From Bactrocera neohumeralis (lineage: Eukaryota > Arthropoda > Insecta > Diptera > Tephritidae), in the NCBI RefSeq assembly GCF_024586455.1, contig NC_065922.1:12582089-12646088 (forward strand): a DNA stretch of 64,000 bases, given 5' to 3'. A program made the translations under genes and the position numbers. Every line of letters begins with the position of its first letter. Within the stretch, counting starts at the first letter, position 1. The notes beneath the pieces were generated by a model. It saw only the letters and a list, made by a program, of their open reading frames with translations. It was not told where the DNA came from and did not search any database. Of this stretch, positions 33,486 through 46,545 are shown piece by piece.

Positions 33486-36400
33486 GTAAGTAAAAGACGT
33501 TTGGTTTTTCTTTATTTCGGATTTCATCAATATCTTGCTTTGTTGTTGATTATTTTATTTGTATATAATTTAAATTCATAAAATTGAATATATTAAGTTT
33601 AAAATATAAGTAGATGTATAAGTAAAAAAATGTATTCCACATAGCGTTTTCATAGTTGGTATTTCTTCATTCCTTTGTTTCTATAGTTTAGTAAGTTAAG
33701 TTACAATAGTTTAGTTAAGTTAGTTTAGTAGAAATGTAACTAGGTTCATTATTCATTAAATCAATATTCCTCTCAGCTTCACCATGTTGTTATATTTTTA
33801 TGATACATATGATTTATTTTATTTTATTTATGTGTAACCTTATAATTTTTTTTAATGACTTCTCTTAGAAGAGATTGTATTTTAATTTTATTAAAGCCCC
33901 AATACGGAATGAATATTTATGCTATATTTTATACTGACTTCATTTGCAACTATATTCTTTTAATCCTCCTTTGTTTTGTATTAGCTAGGTTAATAACTTT
34001 TGTTCGTACGCAACTTTGCCCTTAAGGTTTTATTACTAAATTGGAAAGAGTTTGAGAAGTTTGCGTTTGTAGATTTTTAATGATTGACCTTAGAGTATGT
34101 TGAATTATGAATTTATTTGTGATGGGAGTAATTTTACATATGTATTTATATTAGTATGTATGTATGTAAACACTTGTAGTACAATACATGTTATGCATAT
34201 ATTATGTAGCTACATAATTGCCATACATAGTGCTCGATATATATAAATATGTAGGTGACGTAAAAGTGCTAATAGGTTTCAGTAGTGAACTTTTATTTAA
34301 TAGTTTTTGTTTTTCTTTTGAGGAAATCGCCCAGCTAAGGAATCGTGATATTGGTGTTGTAGTTGTTGTTCAATGATACAATGCATGCGTGTACTCTTAT
34401 ATGTTTGCATTTTTATTATCTTATACCATAGACACTTAAAATGTAATTAACATTATCTTGCTTATAAATTACAATTTATATATGTATGTATATATATAAT
34501 TTAATTATTTTATATATATTTTTATTAACTTTTAGAATTGCTTTAGTAGGCGAATGCTATTTGTAATCTAGGAGTTATTTTTTTAAATAATAATATAAAG
34601 GTCAACATTCTGTAAAATCAAAGTGGTAACACTAAAATACAACGGTAAATTGTTAATTATGGATCGTTTAAAATTTAAATTCAAATTAGAATTTGAAATA
34701 TGTACAAATAAAATTAATTTAAAAAAATATATTAACTGTTATTAAATAATAACTTTTATTAAGAACTGCTTAACAAAGAGTATGGAATTAAAAAAAAATT
34801 AAATTAAGATTATTTTTTGACACTTGCTTCTGTACATTTCTTATTTAATCACTGGTGATTGAAGTGTTGGTATAGTGAAGTTTTAAATAAAATACATACA
34901 AAACTCGTATACACAAATATGGCACGAAGCAGCTGGTTATTTAAGATATAATAGTTTACAAATAGTTGTGACGTAGCAAGAAAGAGTGTAATTTGCAGTG
35001 ATAGATTGAGATATGAACACAACTTTCTTCAGAGATTTAAACAGTAAAGTTATTTCCACATAGAACAGCGGAAGAAATTTGTATGAGGAATACTTTCGTA
35101 GTGTCTTAGTTTGATCATTACTTTAAGGTTATAGCAAATTTTATTTCAATTTCAAATTGTAAACAAATTCAACCTAATTTTTTACGTTGCTAATATATCG
35201 GAAAACTCGGTAATTGCTGATGGTTCGGGCCCACATATGTTATAGGTACATTCAAAAGTATGCATGAATAATAAACAATTTTTTTAACAATCTTAATAAT
35301 AGTCAAAGGAAATTGTGCTAGAAGGTTATGTTATAAAATTAAGAAAATGTGTATTAATTTTGTATGTATTTACGTACATACATATATTTACTATACATAT
35401 GTAAGTATTTATAAGTGTTTATAGTATTGTGATTGCGATATCTGTTAGTTTTAGAATTAAATGTGCTTTTGCTATATCTTTAAAATGTCGAATATTACCA
35501 TTAGTACTAATCAATGATCTCGTTTTGTTAATATAATTTTTTTTTGATATTTGGATAATTTCATATGCGGCTTTACGCTAATCACATCTTAACGTCCTTT
35601 CAACTGTTGCGAATTTAATTGCTGCTTACGCTAGATTTTTTTTTAAATGTTACAAAGTGCAGTTTTTTTATTATTTTTTAACAAATCTCTGGCAACAATA
35701 AGTGTCAACTCTATTTATATTCCATTTCACATTCTAATTTATATTTCCATTACAATTTCGTAGTGCTTGTACGAGCGTTTAGAAAGGTGAATAATGCTGC
35801 TTCAATGGTCACTGTTTAACGTATGGTGTATTTAGATTTTTAAGGAAACTTTACATTGCATATCTATAATTTTTAAAATTTTGATTGTGTACACCTATAT
35901 AAACGTGTATAAACGATATCAGCGTTGGAAAAATGTTGGGCGCGGATTAAAAGTTGAGCGTTAAGCGAATTTTTTACTTCCCTGGTATTATTTGTTTGCT
36001 TTCACACTTGCAATCTGATATATTATTATTTTTTGCAGTTTCGGCTTAATACTCAATATTGAACAATGGAAATATATTTCAAAACCACTATCTAGTTGTT
36101 AGCTTTGTACGCAATCCTACAAACAACTATTCTTTTTAATTTATACCCGCATTTATGTATATTTGTTTTCAGCTTTAACTATTTTTCAAAAACCTATGTA
36201 TGTCATTTGAAAACATTTGCATTGCGCTGAAGATGCCATTATATTTTTGGTTCAATGTGATTCGATATTTGGTAAAGGATGATTAACTGATGTTTAATTC
36301 TTCATAACCGTATGCCATGTCAAAGAAGATTCTATTACTTTTCCATATTTTGAAAATTATATTATAAATATTAAAACTCAATGCTGCACACATTGAGAGT

Positions 36401-39400
36401 GCGTAAGAAATAATCGCTAATTAAAAGTGGCACACTTGACACACTGTGTTTCTTTTTGTTCTAATCAGTTTCTCGGTTTTTTAAAGATGTTTTTAAATTT
36501 CATCCATTTCAGCTATTCAATTCGCATAATTATCGGCTCTTAATGAGTGTGCGAACAAGTTTGTTTGAAGTGCAGGTTCTACCACGCCAAAACAATTTCA
36601 ATTTCAATTTCATTCAAGTTTAACTTCGAAAATCCAATTCTTCAACTCTGTGTTTACACTTTATCTTGTTGTCTCTTCAATTTTTTACTAAATTATGTTT
36701 CACTTTTTGAGATATATTATTCATAATTGCTAGTTTATTATTTTTTTATTTAGTTTATGCATTTCATATTTCCTATTAAATAAGTACATGTAAATTCATT
36801 TATCGAACAAATAATTTAATTATTAAAATTGTAAAAAATTAAATAAGTTACAATTATTCGATTTCATTATTATATAATTATCTATGTTTAAAAATTCTTT
36901 TAAAATGGCATAACATAATGACAACAGTAGTTAAAAAAAAGTTTCGTTTAAGCACAGAGTACAGCATTTATTTATATACAATAACATAAAAAATAATTTC
37001 ATTACTTACACTTAAATAGATATTACAATACATGAAATGCAGTATATATTTTTTCATATATATCTTGTAAGCATTAATTACATTTATGTTGATTTTGTTT
37101 CCATGCCATTCCTAGTAGTTTAAAATTCTTTATTTATATTTTTGATTTAATTTCACTTGTTGCTCTTATTTTGTTTTCAAATTAAATGCGCTCAAATGCT
37201 ATTTGCTTTAAACATTAACTATACATTCACATAATTTTAATTAATTTGATTTTGAAATGTAAAAATACTTCTATAATTTGCCATTAAATTGAAGGCAATG
37301 TTTATTTGTTATATTGCAAAGGAAAAACACATAAAACCAATGGTGAGTTTAAATATTTAAAATGCATTTTGCAGCGTTATTAAACACACGTTTATATAAA
37401 TATGTATGTTGCTTCATTTTTAATTTAATTGATTTTAAGTGTTACATTATAATTATTATTTAACATTTTCACGACTTCCATTTTTTACATGATACTTGCA
37501 CTGGTTGTAACACTGTCGACGTGGAATTTAAATTGCTTTGCAGTTTGGAGAAATTCAGTGTGTATTACATTCATAAACATTTTTGACTTAGTGTTATTTA
37601 ATAATTATGCTGCTTAATTAGTGCTTAGCAAGCTTGGGACCTTATACTATATGTATTGTATAATTTTTAATTTGATTTGGCATCAAATTTATATTAATCG
37701 TAATTATATGAAGTTTTTGTTATTAGCCTTTTGACATGAAACACACTTAAATGTAAATCCGTTTACTTTGATCTTTCGTACAGCTCCTTTTAACTATAAT
37801 TTAAATATTTATGTGTGGTTTTTTTGTGTTTGTTGTTTTTCTTTTGCGAGTATATGTATATGTCTGCATTGTCATTATACATTGATTATAACATATGTTA
37901 TGCATTTGTCATTCGCCCGTACGCCGTAACCATTTCATTGAAATATTCATACATACAGAGGTGACATTTGTTGCCGATAGCGCAAGTTGTCAAAGTTTTA
38001 CTTAAAAATACAAATTTGAAGTTATGAAAGCAAAATTTTACGAGCATTTTCTGAAAATATGTGACCCTTTCTAACTTATAAAAGTGGGGGAAATATGATT
38101 GTAAAACTGACATGGTTTGTTTCGCCATCAGCAACGTTATGTTTTAACACCATAAATATTCCAACTATAAGCAGTTTGCTTTGCCAACTTTTCGGCCATT
38201 CAATTATGCCACTCACAGTTTTGTCGTTTTACTGAACATAATACATAATTTTTGTAGTTTACACTAAGCTTTTTCTTTGCCCTCTTTGTTGTTTTCTGTA
38301 TAAAACATATGCAAATATTTTTATGTTACAAGTGGTTTGCAAACATTATAAATAAATATTTAATTTATTAAAACGTTCCAGTTCGAATCTAAACGCAACT
38401 TCACTTCCTTAATGTTCGGAATGGGCTTGGTGAATATTGAACAAACGATAAAAATGTCACTGGTTTTTAATATGCCCTGTTCCTTTCATTCAAAAGTTGA
38501 CAGAACATACTTATATCTCTTAAAGAACTTGTACTTGCTCAATACAATACGACTGTTTTTAATACCTAAGCTCCATTATATATTCATCATAATTTTCTAT
38601 TTGTAACTATTTTAATTTTTTATGTCTTTATCTAAGTTAACAAATTTTCCCCATGTGTGCAATTTATATGTATTTAAAAAGTTCTCCAAAAACTTTCACC
38701 AACTTTGCACCCTGCTTTCATTCCTATGGGGCATTGCAAAAATGTTTTAGTACCAACATACCGTTTATAGAATTCATTATAAATGATCTTGTAGTTAATG
38801 ATGACACCAGAGAACATAACAGCTTGACTGATCTAATCATACTGTAGAAAGTTGAAATATAGATACATATGTTTGTATGGGTTTCACACCAAAAAGAGCC
38901 AAAATCAGATATTTGGTGGCTTTCCAAATTCAAAAGTATATCAAGTGAATGGTAGGTAAGATAATGTTGGAGCAGCAAGTTTCAAGGAGCATCACTGGTT
39001 TTATATTTTGTGAAAAAATATTTTTTTCTGAACAAGTCAAAAAATGTAGATGGAGTACCAAAATGGAATGCCATTTTAAATAAATAAAACTCAAGAAATT
39101 TTTACAGGGTCCTTAATTTTTTTATATATTTTTAACGTCGCTTATTAAAGTTAATGTATGTTTACATTAAAATGTAGTCCATAACTAAAGATAGTATTAT
39201 AAAAACAGTAATGACTGGCATATTTTTCTTGCAATTTGTTTTTTCAATATTTTAGAACAACAAAAGTTGTAACTTGCAATAGGTGCTTGGCTTAAATAAT
39301 GCGTTATTGTTTATTTTATATGTAATTTCTTTCATTAACTTTAAACTTGAATGAATTAATAAATGGTATTTAACATTTTGCATAATTTAATTGCATTGCA

Positions 39401-39523
39401 CATTTTGAACGTATGTAGGTATTACACTTTCAAAGTTTTATGCATCCCTCTACATGTCTCTTACATACATATATCATCTACTATTGTATATGAAATATTC
39501 ACAACTTACACACTTTAGTCTAA
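33486..39523 (-). other. Six kilobases of AT-rich non-coding DNA, probably the long 3' UTR of the left calcineurin gene
   Basis: No coding region, transposase or known repeat is recognisable, in contrast to the transposon-rich flanks of the window. It lies directly downstream of the minus-strand calcineurin stop at 39524. It contains many ATACATACATATGTATG-type runs (34140-34170, 35365-35405) and short T-rich tracts. Absence of mobile elements suggests constraint, consistent with a 3' UTR, but no polyadenylation site can be fixed by eye. Confidence 0.4.
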
Positions 39524-41206
39524 TTACCCATTATGCGTAGTTGTGCCTCCCTGACTATTTATATGCTCTTCACTGGGTGTTGGCGGTTGATCTCTCCGCG
39601 GCGGCATGCGCTCGTTCACAGCATCCAAGCCCTTGGCTTCGGCAAATGAAGTGATCTTGTGATTGGGCGAGAAGCCTTGCATCGCATTCTTCAATGATTG
39701 CTTACCACCGGATAGTGCGCCCAAAGGCAGTGCACCGGTTGGTGTGAGTCCCTTCAATTGCAGTACAGATTCAGATTCTTCACGCAACACTGAGAATACA
39801 CGTGCCATTTTACCGATGGCACGTATCTTATTTCGAATGACTTCCTTGCGTAACGCCGCTTCGTCATCGGACAACGGCTCTTCACTCTCCTCGGTCATGA
39901 GTTCATCGTCCGAGCAAATATTCAATACATTCACCAGCATCTCAGTCACTTTCTCGCCTACGAACGGCAACGACCAAGTAAATACATCCATGAAATTGGG
40001 AAGCCAGTAAGGATGTGGAGAACAGTTGAACTGTCTGATGTTCATTACATTATTTTCATATTTCAACACCGCCGCTTTGTTGTTGTACACATCCAAATAA
40101 TTCGGTGCCGAGAAGATGGTAATTAGCGATGGGAACCCAGTGGTTTGACTTTTGCGATACATGCGATAGCCGGCGTCCTGCGCCTCGTGTGCACGTATAA
40201 TCGATAAAAGATTGTTATTTTGCAAAAAGTCACAGCATGCTGCATAACTGTAGAAATACGAACAGCCACGCACTGAGTTGTGCGAGTAAAAGTCTGAATT
40301 TTTCTCGTTACCGAAATCTTCCAAGGGATCTGACCACAACAAATCGCACATAGGTCCGAATGCTGGTGGCTCCTTAAATCTATCCAAACGACGTATATCT
40401 TCCAATTCGTGGATTTCCGGTGACAAACCACCATGGACACACAGAAATTGTTGATTCATTAAAGCCGCTAGAGGTAAACAATCGAAAGCATCCATGCATG
40501 CATCATAAACACGTTCCGAGTATTTGATCTTACATTCTTGTTTGAAAGTGAAGTACTCTGTTAAATGCCGGCATTCGTGATTGCCACGCAATAAGAATAA
40601 TGTATTCGGGTATGTGATTTTCAATGACCACAAATACAAAACACACTCAATACTAAAATAACCTCGATCCACATAATCGCCAAGGAAGAGGTATTTAGTA
40701 GAGGCTGGTGACCCTCCTACTTCAAATAATTTCATGAGGTCATAAAACTGTCCATGTATATCTCCGCATACGGTCACTGGCGCCTCGATGTCTATCATAG
40801 TTTTTTCTTGCCGCAACAAAGCAGCCCCCTCTTGAATAATTCGTAATGCAGGTGCCTCCTCTATGCGACCTTCAAGAATGAAATGCTGTTTTAATATGTC
40901 ATGATTAGGTTTGCCAGTTCTCAGATCAAACACTTCGGCCATAGTTAACTTATGGCTGGGTGGAAATGGAACATTATCAATAACACGTTCCTTTGTATTA
41001 ACAGCAGGTGTTTTTGCAACTCGAGTTGGACTATCTGCTGGTCCACCAGCAGTCGTTGTAGTGGTGCTGCCGCCAGCAGCAGATGGTGAGTCCGTTGGAG
41101 CATTGCGTTGATCTGAAACCGCACTTGTTGCCCCACTAGCTGCATTTGCAGTATTTGAACTGGGGTTTACACCCTGCGCGGCGGATGATTGATTATTCGA
41201 AGACAT
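39524..41206 (-). CDS. CanA: Calcineurin A (protein phosphatase 2B catalytic subunit), left tandem copy
   Basis: Ca2+/calmodulin-activated Ser/Thr phosphatase that acts with calcineurin B, for example on NFAT, in muscle and in egg activation. Single uninterrupted exon, 560 aa from MSSNNQSSAA; a frame start 15 bases further up (MYKKK) is less likely because the paralogue starts MSSATQ. After a Ser/Thr/Ala-rich N-terminus the catalytic core has all PPP signatures: GDIHGQFYDLMK, GDYVDRGYFSIE, LLRGNHECRHLT, and RAHEAQDAGYRMY. The B-binding helix, calmodulin-binding segment (RNKIRAIGKMARVFSVLREE) and autoinhibitory segment (ITSFAEAKGLDAVNERMPP) are intact. It is one of the Drosophila CanA-14F/Pp2B-14D pair; I cannot say which. 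It is near-identical to the gene 8 kb upstream over part of its length (see findings). A 5' UTR intron acceptor (TTTTTAG|GCTC, exon start 41239) is plausible. Confidence 0.95.
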   Translation of the reverse strand: MSSNNQSSAAQGVNPSSNTANAASGATSAVSDQRNAPTDSPSAAGGSTTTTTAGGPADSPTRVAKTPAVNTKERVIDNVPFPPSHKLTMAEVFDLRTGKPNHDILKQHFILEGRIEEAPALRIIQEGAALLRQEKTMIDIEAPVTVCGDIHGQFYDLMKLFEVGGSPASTKYLFLGDYVDRGYFSIECVLYLWSLKITYPNTLFLLRGNHECRHLTEYFTFKQECKIKYSERVYDACMDAFDCLPLAALMNQQFLCVHGGLSPEIHELEDIRRLDRFKEPPAFGPMCDLLWSDPLEDFGNEKNSDFYSHNSVRGCSYFYSYAACCDFLQNNNLLSIIRAHEAQDAGYRMYRKSQTTGFPSLITIFSAPNYLDVYNNKAAVLKYENNVMNIRQFNCSPHPYWLPNFMDVFTWSLPFVGEKVTEMLVNVLNICSDDELMTEESEEPLSDDEAALRKEVIRNKIRAIGKMARVFSVLREESESVLQLKGLTPTGALPLGALSGGKQSLKNAMQGFSPNHKITSFAEAKGLDAVNERMPPRRDQPPTPSEEHINSQGGTTTHNG

Positions 41207-42624
41207 TTTTTTCTTATACAATTGTTTTTACTTATGAGCCTAAAAATAAATTGCTCAGATTTCGAGCACTTATCTTGATCACTACACCACTATATAGAGG
41301 TATTACCTCTGAAATTTTTTTGAATCGCGAATTTGTTTGTGATACAATTTACTGTGTCTGCGTAATTTTGATTTTTTCCGTATTTAGTGATGTTTCATTT
41401 TTTTCCGCACTGCTTTATTGATATTCCTCTTTCCGTTTCTGTACGTATACTCCTTTTCTAGGTCTCTTTTCAATCACTGTTTTCTTGCACTGTCTCCCTT
41501 TTTCACTACTTGCTTGCCTTGTACCTGTTTTGCCTTTTTGACTGCTGCTCGCCACTGCACTACTATTGCTCTTTGCCTTATTTTTTTTTACCTATCGTTT
41601 TCTTGCACTGTGCCCACTGCCAGGTTCTGCAAAAAAATCTATTCCACTGGCTACCTTAGATTCTCTAGCTTTTATGAAAAATTCATCTTTGCATCGTTTG
41701 TGTTTAAACTTCACTATTTTATATAATTTTCTCAACGATTTTTATCAACTTTTGTGCTAATTTGCTCAAGTCCTAAATGGTGAAAAAATTTTCATCTCTT
41801 TTCTATTTGACAATCCAATATTACAGTGTTGCCTAACTCGCTTTCTTACTACATGGTCGCATGTTAAGGTAGCTTTTTGTTGTAAGGGTGGTTTTACAAT
41901 AAAAATCGTCAATATAAAAGTATATATCAAAAAGAACAATAACAATTAAAAGATATAAAAATTAATTCATTCATTCATAAGGGGTTCTTATTGTTTCTTA
42001 ATTATCTGACATTTCAAACATATAAGGAAAATCCAAATTATAAGAGTGTTTAATCAGCTGATCTATGCATATTGCCTATTAAATAATTCAAATTTTTATT
42101 TTTGTATATTTTCTCTGATGTTTCTAGTTATAATTTAATAGATCACCTGAATGCTACTTGTCGAAGTTTTTCATTGACCTTCAAAATTTACTAATTTCGT
42201 GAAACCTTGAAAGTTAAAGCTTATGGCAAATATCGTAAAATTAATTCACGTTATCTGAATTTTCCACCGGAAATTACGTGCCTACGAATCTAATTAATAA
42301 ACGTAGTAATTATAAGGTAAATTTTATTTACAATTGAATCATAAATTAGCTTTATGGCGCAGCATCCAATTGGTTTTTTGTTTCTAAGGCGATAATGAAA
42401 ATACGTTTTGTTTGATCTAGAATTTATTCATGTGCAATCGTCATGACTCTAATAATAACGAAAAACAAAGCTTTTAACCGCTGAATACTCTAAGAACTTT
42501 TATCACTTAATCAAATATTTATTTATTTCTACCTTTTTCTACTCGTTTGAATTGGGAAATAAATTAAATGAACAAATATAGGCACTTTTATACAAATATA
42601 CGAGCGATTACGATTACACACCCA
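41207..42624. other. 5' flank of the left calcineurin gene and spacer
   Basis: Overlapping plus-strand frames at 41146-41760 are T-rich and without domains; they are not called. The stretch probably contains the 5' UTR, a 5' UTR intron and the promoter of the minus-strand gene. Nothing else is recognised. Confidence 0.4.
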
Positions 42625-42760
42625 GAAATCGGTCAGTTTGTACGAAAGTTCAGCCATAATGATCCGATCTGAACAATTTCTGCGGAGATGGTAGCATTGT
42701 CTTTGGCAATAATCCAGGGCAAGTTAAAGATATCTCGTCAAATAAAAAGTTTCTAATCAT
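42625..42760 (-). repeat. GTCY-core dipteran repeat, short inner fragment
   Basis: ATGATCCGATCTGAACAATT (42658) and CTCGTCAAATAAAAAGTTTC on plus are the reverse complement of the inner unit of the 14996-15655 repeat. Both ends are truncated. Confidence 0.5.
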
Positions 42761-44634
42761 CATTTCAGGACCATGGAATATCTACTGAATAATTCTAATA
42801 TCCAAGTATTGGATGAAGTAAGTTAATTTTGTAACTAGCACTCAGTGAGTCATAGTTTCGGAATCCAAATGCGGTGAATTTCAGTGTTGCTGCATTTTAT
42901 TTATTGGCGATCATCACTCAAAGTCCCGATTATGTACATACATATGTATACCTGGATTAACAAAGCCCGTAACCTTTCGAAAGGTGTACAAAACTGCAGA
43001 GACTCGATATTTTCCGAAAGCAACTAGTCGATAACCTCAAGAAATGACAGTACTACAGTCAAACACTATAAACTCCAAACTATTGTTATACTTACACGTT
43101 TCAAACGATTTTTGGGTGCCCTTGTTAATTCACTCAAGTGTGTTTTACACCAAAATCCTCTAACTGTAGACGTTGCTCCGACTATTAACTGTCTAGTCGG
43201 TCACTGACCTTTTATTATCTGAAAAACAACCAGCTGTCAAAGGGAAATTTACAAAAACACATACGACTTGAAATTTTCGAAAATTGAAAATTGTAACAAT
43301 ATTTTAACTTAGAGGTGTAAAAGCGGAAATGCAGTAACGTTAGAGAGTAATGATTGCTAGAGAACATTGCAAAGCAAGTTTTGTTAAAGATTGTATAAAA
43401 AGAATTTTAGAATCATCGGAAGAAGTAAACGCCCAAATTTTAGATTAATTTTTTTTTTTAAATAGCTGATATTGCAAAAAACATAAAATAGTTTTAGATA
43501 TAAAACAATCGTTTGAAAGGAAATAAATAAATGTGCGCATTTTATTTTGAGGATAGGTACTTATATTTTGTTTTGTTTTTTGTTTCTTTTTTTATTGTTA
43601 TTATTTTTTTGTTTTCAATTTTGTAGTCTGTAAACGTTTGGTTGTTTTTATTATACTTTTTATTTAAATAACATTGATAATTTGGTTTTGTTACTTAAAT
43701 TTTTAAAAATTTTATAAGGGATTGCATTAAGATTTGTATACCGTTAAAAGGTAATTTCTTGCTCGCAAATATTTTTTTTGTTTTTTTTGTTTTCTTTTGG
43801 TTTTGCTATTTGTTGTTTTTATAATAATTGTTTATTCCTTTTTGCATGACTTTTTAATGCTTTGCAATATGATTTGGATTGTTATTAAGTTATTTTTGTT
43901 TATTTTTTTTACGATATACGTAATTAATATGTAACTTTTACAATAAAATTGAAAAATTTTTAAGATTTATCTAGAAATGAAGATGTGCTCTCTGCTACTT
44001 TGCAATTTTTGTTTTTTTTTTATTTATGGCGTTCTCGATTTTATTTTTCTCACAATATATGGGTTCCCTCACTCAAACTACCTTTTTGTGTATAAGTTTT
44101 TACGCTTGATGCTTAAGCGACTCTTTTTTCGCAACATTCTCTGACGAATACACACTTTTTCATAATAATTTCCTAATATGTATATTTGTTATATATATGT
44201 ATGTATGTATGTATGCTATATTTTGATATTATGTGTTTGAATTACTTGTTGTTTTACTTTACTATAGAGACTTTCACAGCTGCTTTTTGCTATAAAAATG
44301 GTAAAAAAGAAAAAATATTTGAAAATTAATGAAAATATGTTTTTCCGTTAAATTGGAAACGTAATTAATACAAATGTTAAATTTTGAGGCATTAAATAAG
44401 TTAAATATTATTTTATTATTCATATGTAGTGAACAAATGATCCATCATGTGTAAGTAATGTATAGCAGAAAACAAATATAAACTTTTCCTTGGAAATTTT
44501 CATTAAATATGCAAAATTACTATATTTACGTAACGAAAATATTGAGATTAGATTTCTTGGAAATGAAATGTAAGAACTCCTTCATGGTACTTTTAAAGAT
44601 AATATCTTGAAAAAAGGAAATTTATCATCTTTAT

Positions 44635-45085
44635 CACAATATTGTTAAGTTTAAAAACTCGAAATTTGTACTTTCTAACAAATTAAAAAAAAATATTTGT
44701 TTTAACCAATTTTAGCTCTGTTCTTTTACTCCTTTTTATAAGTTTTATAATTTACTTTTATTTGACATTGATCATCGATCATCTTATGTACATATGTACA
44801 TCGTTAAATTTTCTACTCGCGATCTAAAAAAAATAATAATAAATGTACCAAGAAATGTAGTATCTCTGTCACAATATTGTTAAGTTTTCAAACCCGAAAC
44901 TTCTACTTTTGAACAAATTAATAAAAAGTTTGTCTCAAACAATTTTAGCTCTGTTCTTTTACTGCTGGCTATAAGTTTTTCCATTACTTTTTCGATTCGC
45001 AAATCAATTTATTTGAAATTGATCATTGCAGTTTGTTCGCTCATTAGTTAAATATGAAATGCATCGTTAACTTTTCTACTCGTGA
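44635..45085. repeat. Diverged tandem duplication, about 235-bp period
   Basis: CACAATATTGTTAAGTTT occurs at 44635 and again at 44870. Both are followed, in the same order, by an ACAAATTAA block, CAATTTTAGCTCTGTTCTTT, ATAAGTTTT, TTGACATTGATCAT or TTGAAATTGATCAT, an ATCGTTAA block and TTTCTACTCGYGATC. Copies differ by many substitutions and indels, so the duplication is old. Confidence 0.7.
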
Positions 45086-46494
45086 TCCAAAAAAAAAAAA
45101 CAAAACCAATTTCTAAAGAATTTTTAAATATTTTGAAAAACAAATTACGTTAATTTAGAAAGAAAATAAATAAATAAAACTATTAAAATTATTTTGGCTA
45201 AAGTAATTATGTATTCTATTTGGACAGACAAAACTTGCGAAAATTTATTAGTCAATCATCACTGTTCACAAATTGAATTTATAAATTGTTTCTTTGAAAA
45301 TATATTGGGCCAATTTAGAAAAAAAAATGTTAATACAAAATTTATTTAAATTTCCCTCTCTAAAGCTATTATCAATAACAAAATTCAAAAAAATTTGTAT
45401 CCAATCATCACTGATCACAACCTAACCTTATACGTACTTAGCTGTTATCGCAACAACATTTCTTGCCATATTGCTTTATCAAACTTACGATCAAGATTTG
45501 TGAGTGCCATCAATTAATATATTCATAAATCAAAACTAATTTAAGTAGCTCATAAATTAGCAAATTGAAAAATTTTTAATTAAATACATTGCTATTTGCT
45601 TAACGAATTGTAAACAAAACAAAAATATTAAAGTCGATAACGATAACCTAACTGCATTCTTTTACCTGCGTACACCTCGTGATTTTTGACAATAACAAAA
45701 TAAAAATTTAACAATATTAAACAAACTTTGCGAAAAACCAGACACTTAGATTTTTTTTGTAAACTCAAAAAAACTTTTTGCAGCGCTTGTCTCTGGTTAA
45801 TTTTGTGTATTCGTGCAATGGGTTTAAACTGTTATATCTTTGCTGTACTTTGGGCGATATTTAAAGTTATATGTACGTATTTCTATAATGTAAAGTACTT
45901 CAAATTGCTATAAGTTTTATATTTATATTTAATAATTATGAATTAATGAAAAAGTATGTATGCATGTATTTTGTTTTTATTAACTTAGCATTTGCTTTGC
46001 TGATTGCGTTGATAGTTTCAACATATTCTCTTTGTTTTGCAAATATTTTTTTTTTTGTATTTTTGTTGTATTTAACTTATTCATTTATTATTTATTTGAT
46101 TTTATTTATTTATTTAGCTTTAATCTTAATTGTAAATTCACATTTCAGTTATAAGTAAATGTAATATTATTTAAGAAAAATTTCATTAAATTCTTATAGT
46201 AGATAGTTACATTTCGCTTACATAGAAAGAAAATTATACAAAACCAAAAATGATAGTCTCTATTCATTGATTAACAATTAACTAAACAGTTTTTAATGCG
46301 ATCTGCACACAATTGGTTAACAATCATTCTTTATTCATATATTCATATTATGCATAGTATTTGTAAATATTAATTTGTAGATCAATATAGATTACATGTA
46401 ATCATTATAAAAATACCAAAATAAAAATTGCTAAGCTTTATGATTATTTCGAGATTCTTTTTCGGCTCGGTCTAAGTAATTGAGAGTTAGATAG

Positions 46495-46499
46495 ATACA

Positions 46500-46531
<32 letters not shown>

Positions 46532-46545
46532 TAGTGTGTGAGAGT
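46495..46545. repeat. (GA)n microsatellite
   Basis: Interrupted GAGA tract, two runs separated by GATA, ending in GTGTGTGAGAG. It could bind GAGA-type factors, but its position in presumed 3' UTR/spacer DNA gives no support for that. Confidence 0.8.

Noticed and set aside
38376..38395. GTTCGAATC box B-like motif as a tRNA gene
   Set aside because: No A box at the right distance and no cloverleaf pairing around it.
41146..41760. Overlapping plus-strand frames upstream of the left calcineurin gene
   Set aside because: Phe/Cys/Leu-rich translations of pyrimidine-rich DNA; they overlap each other and the 5' UTR of the opposite-strand gene.
45728..46158. Two hydrophobic frames resembling membrane peptides
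   Set aside because: Translations of T-rich sequence naturally give Phe/Leu/Ile runs; no other support.
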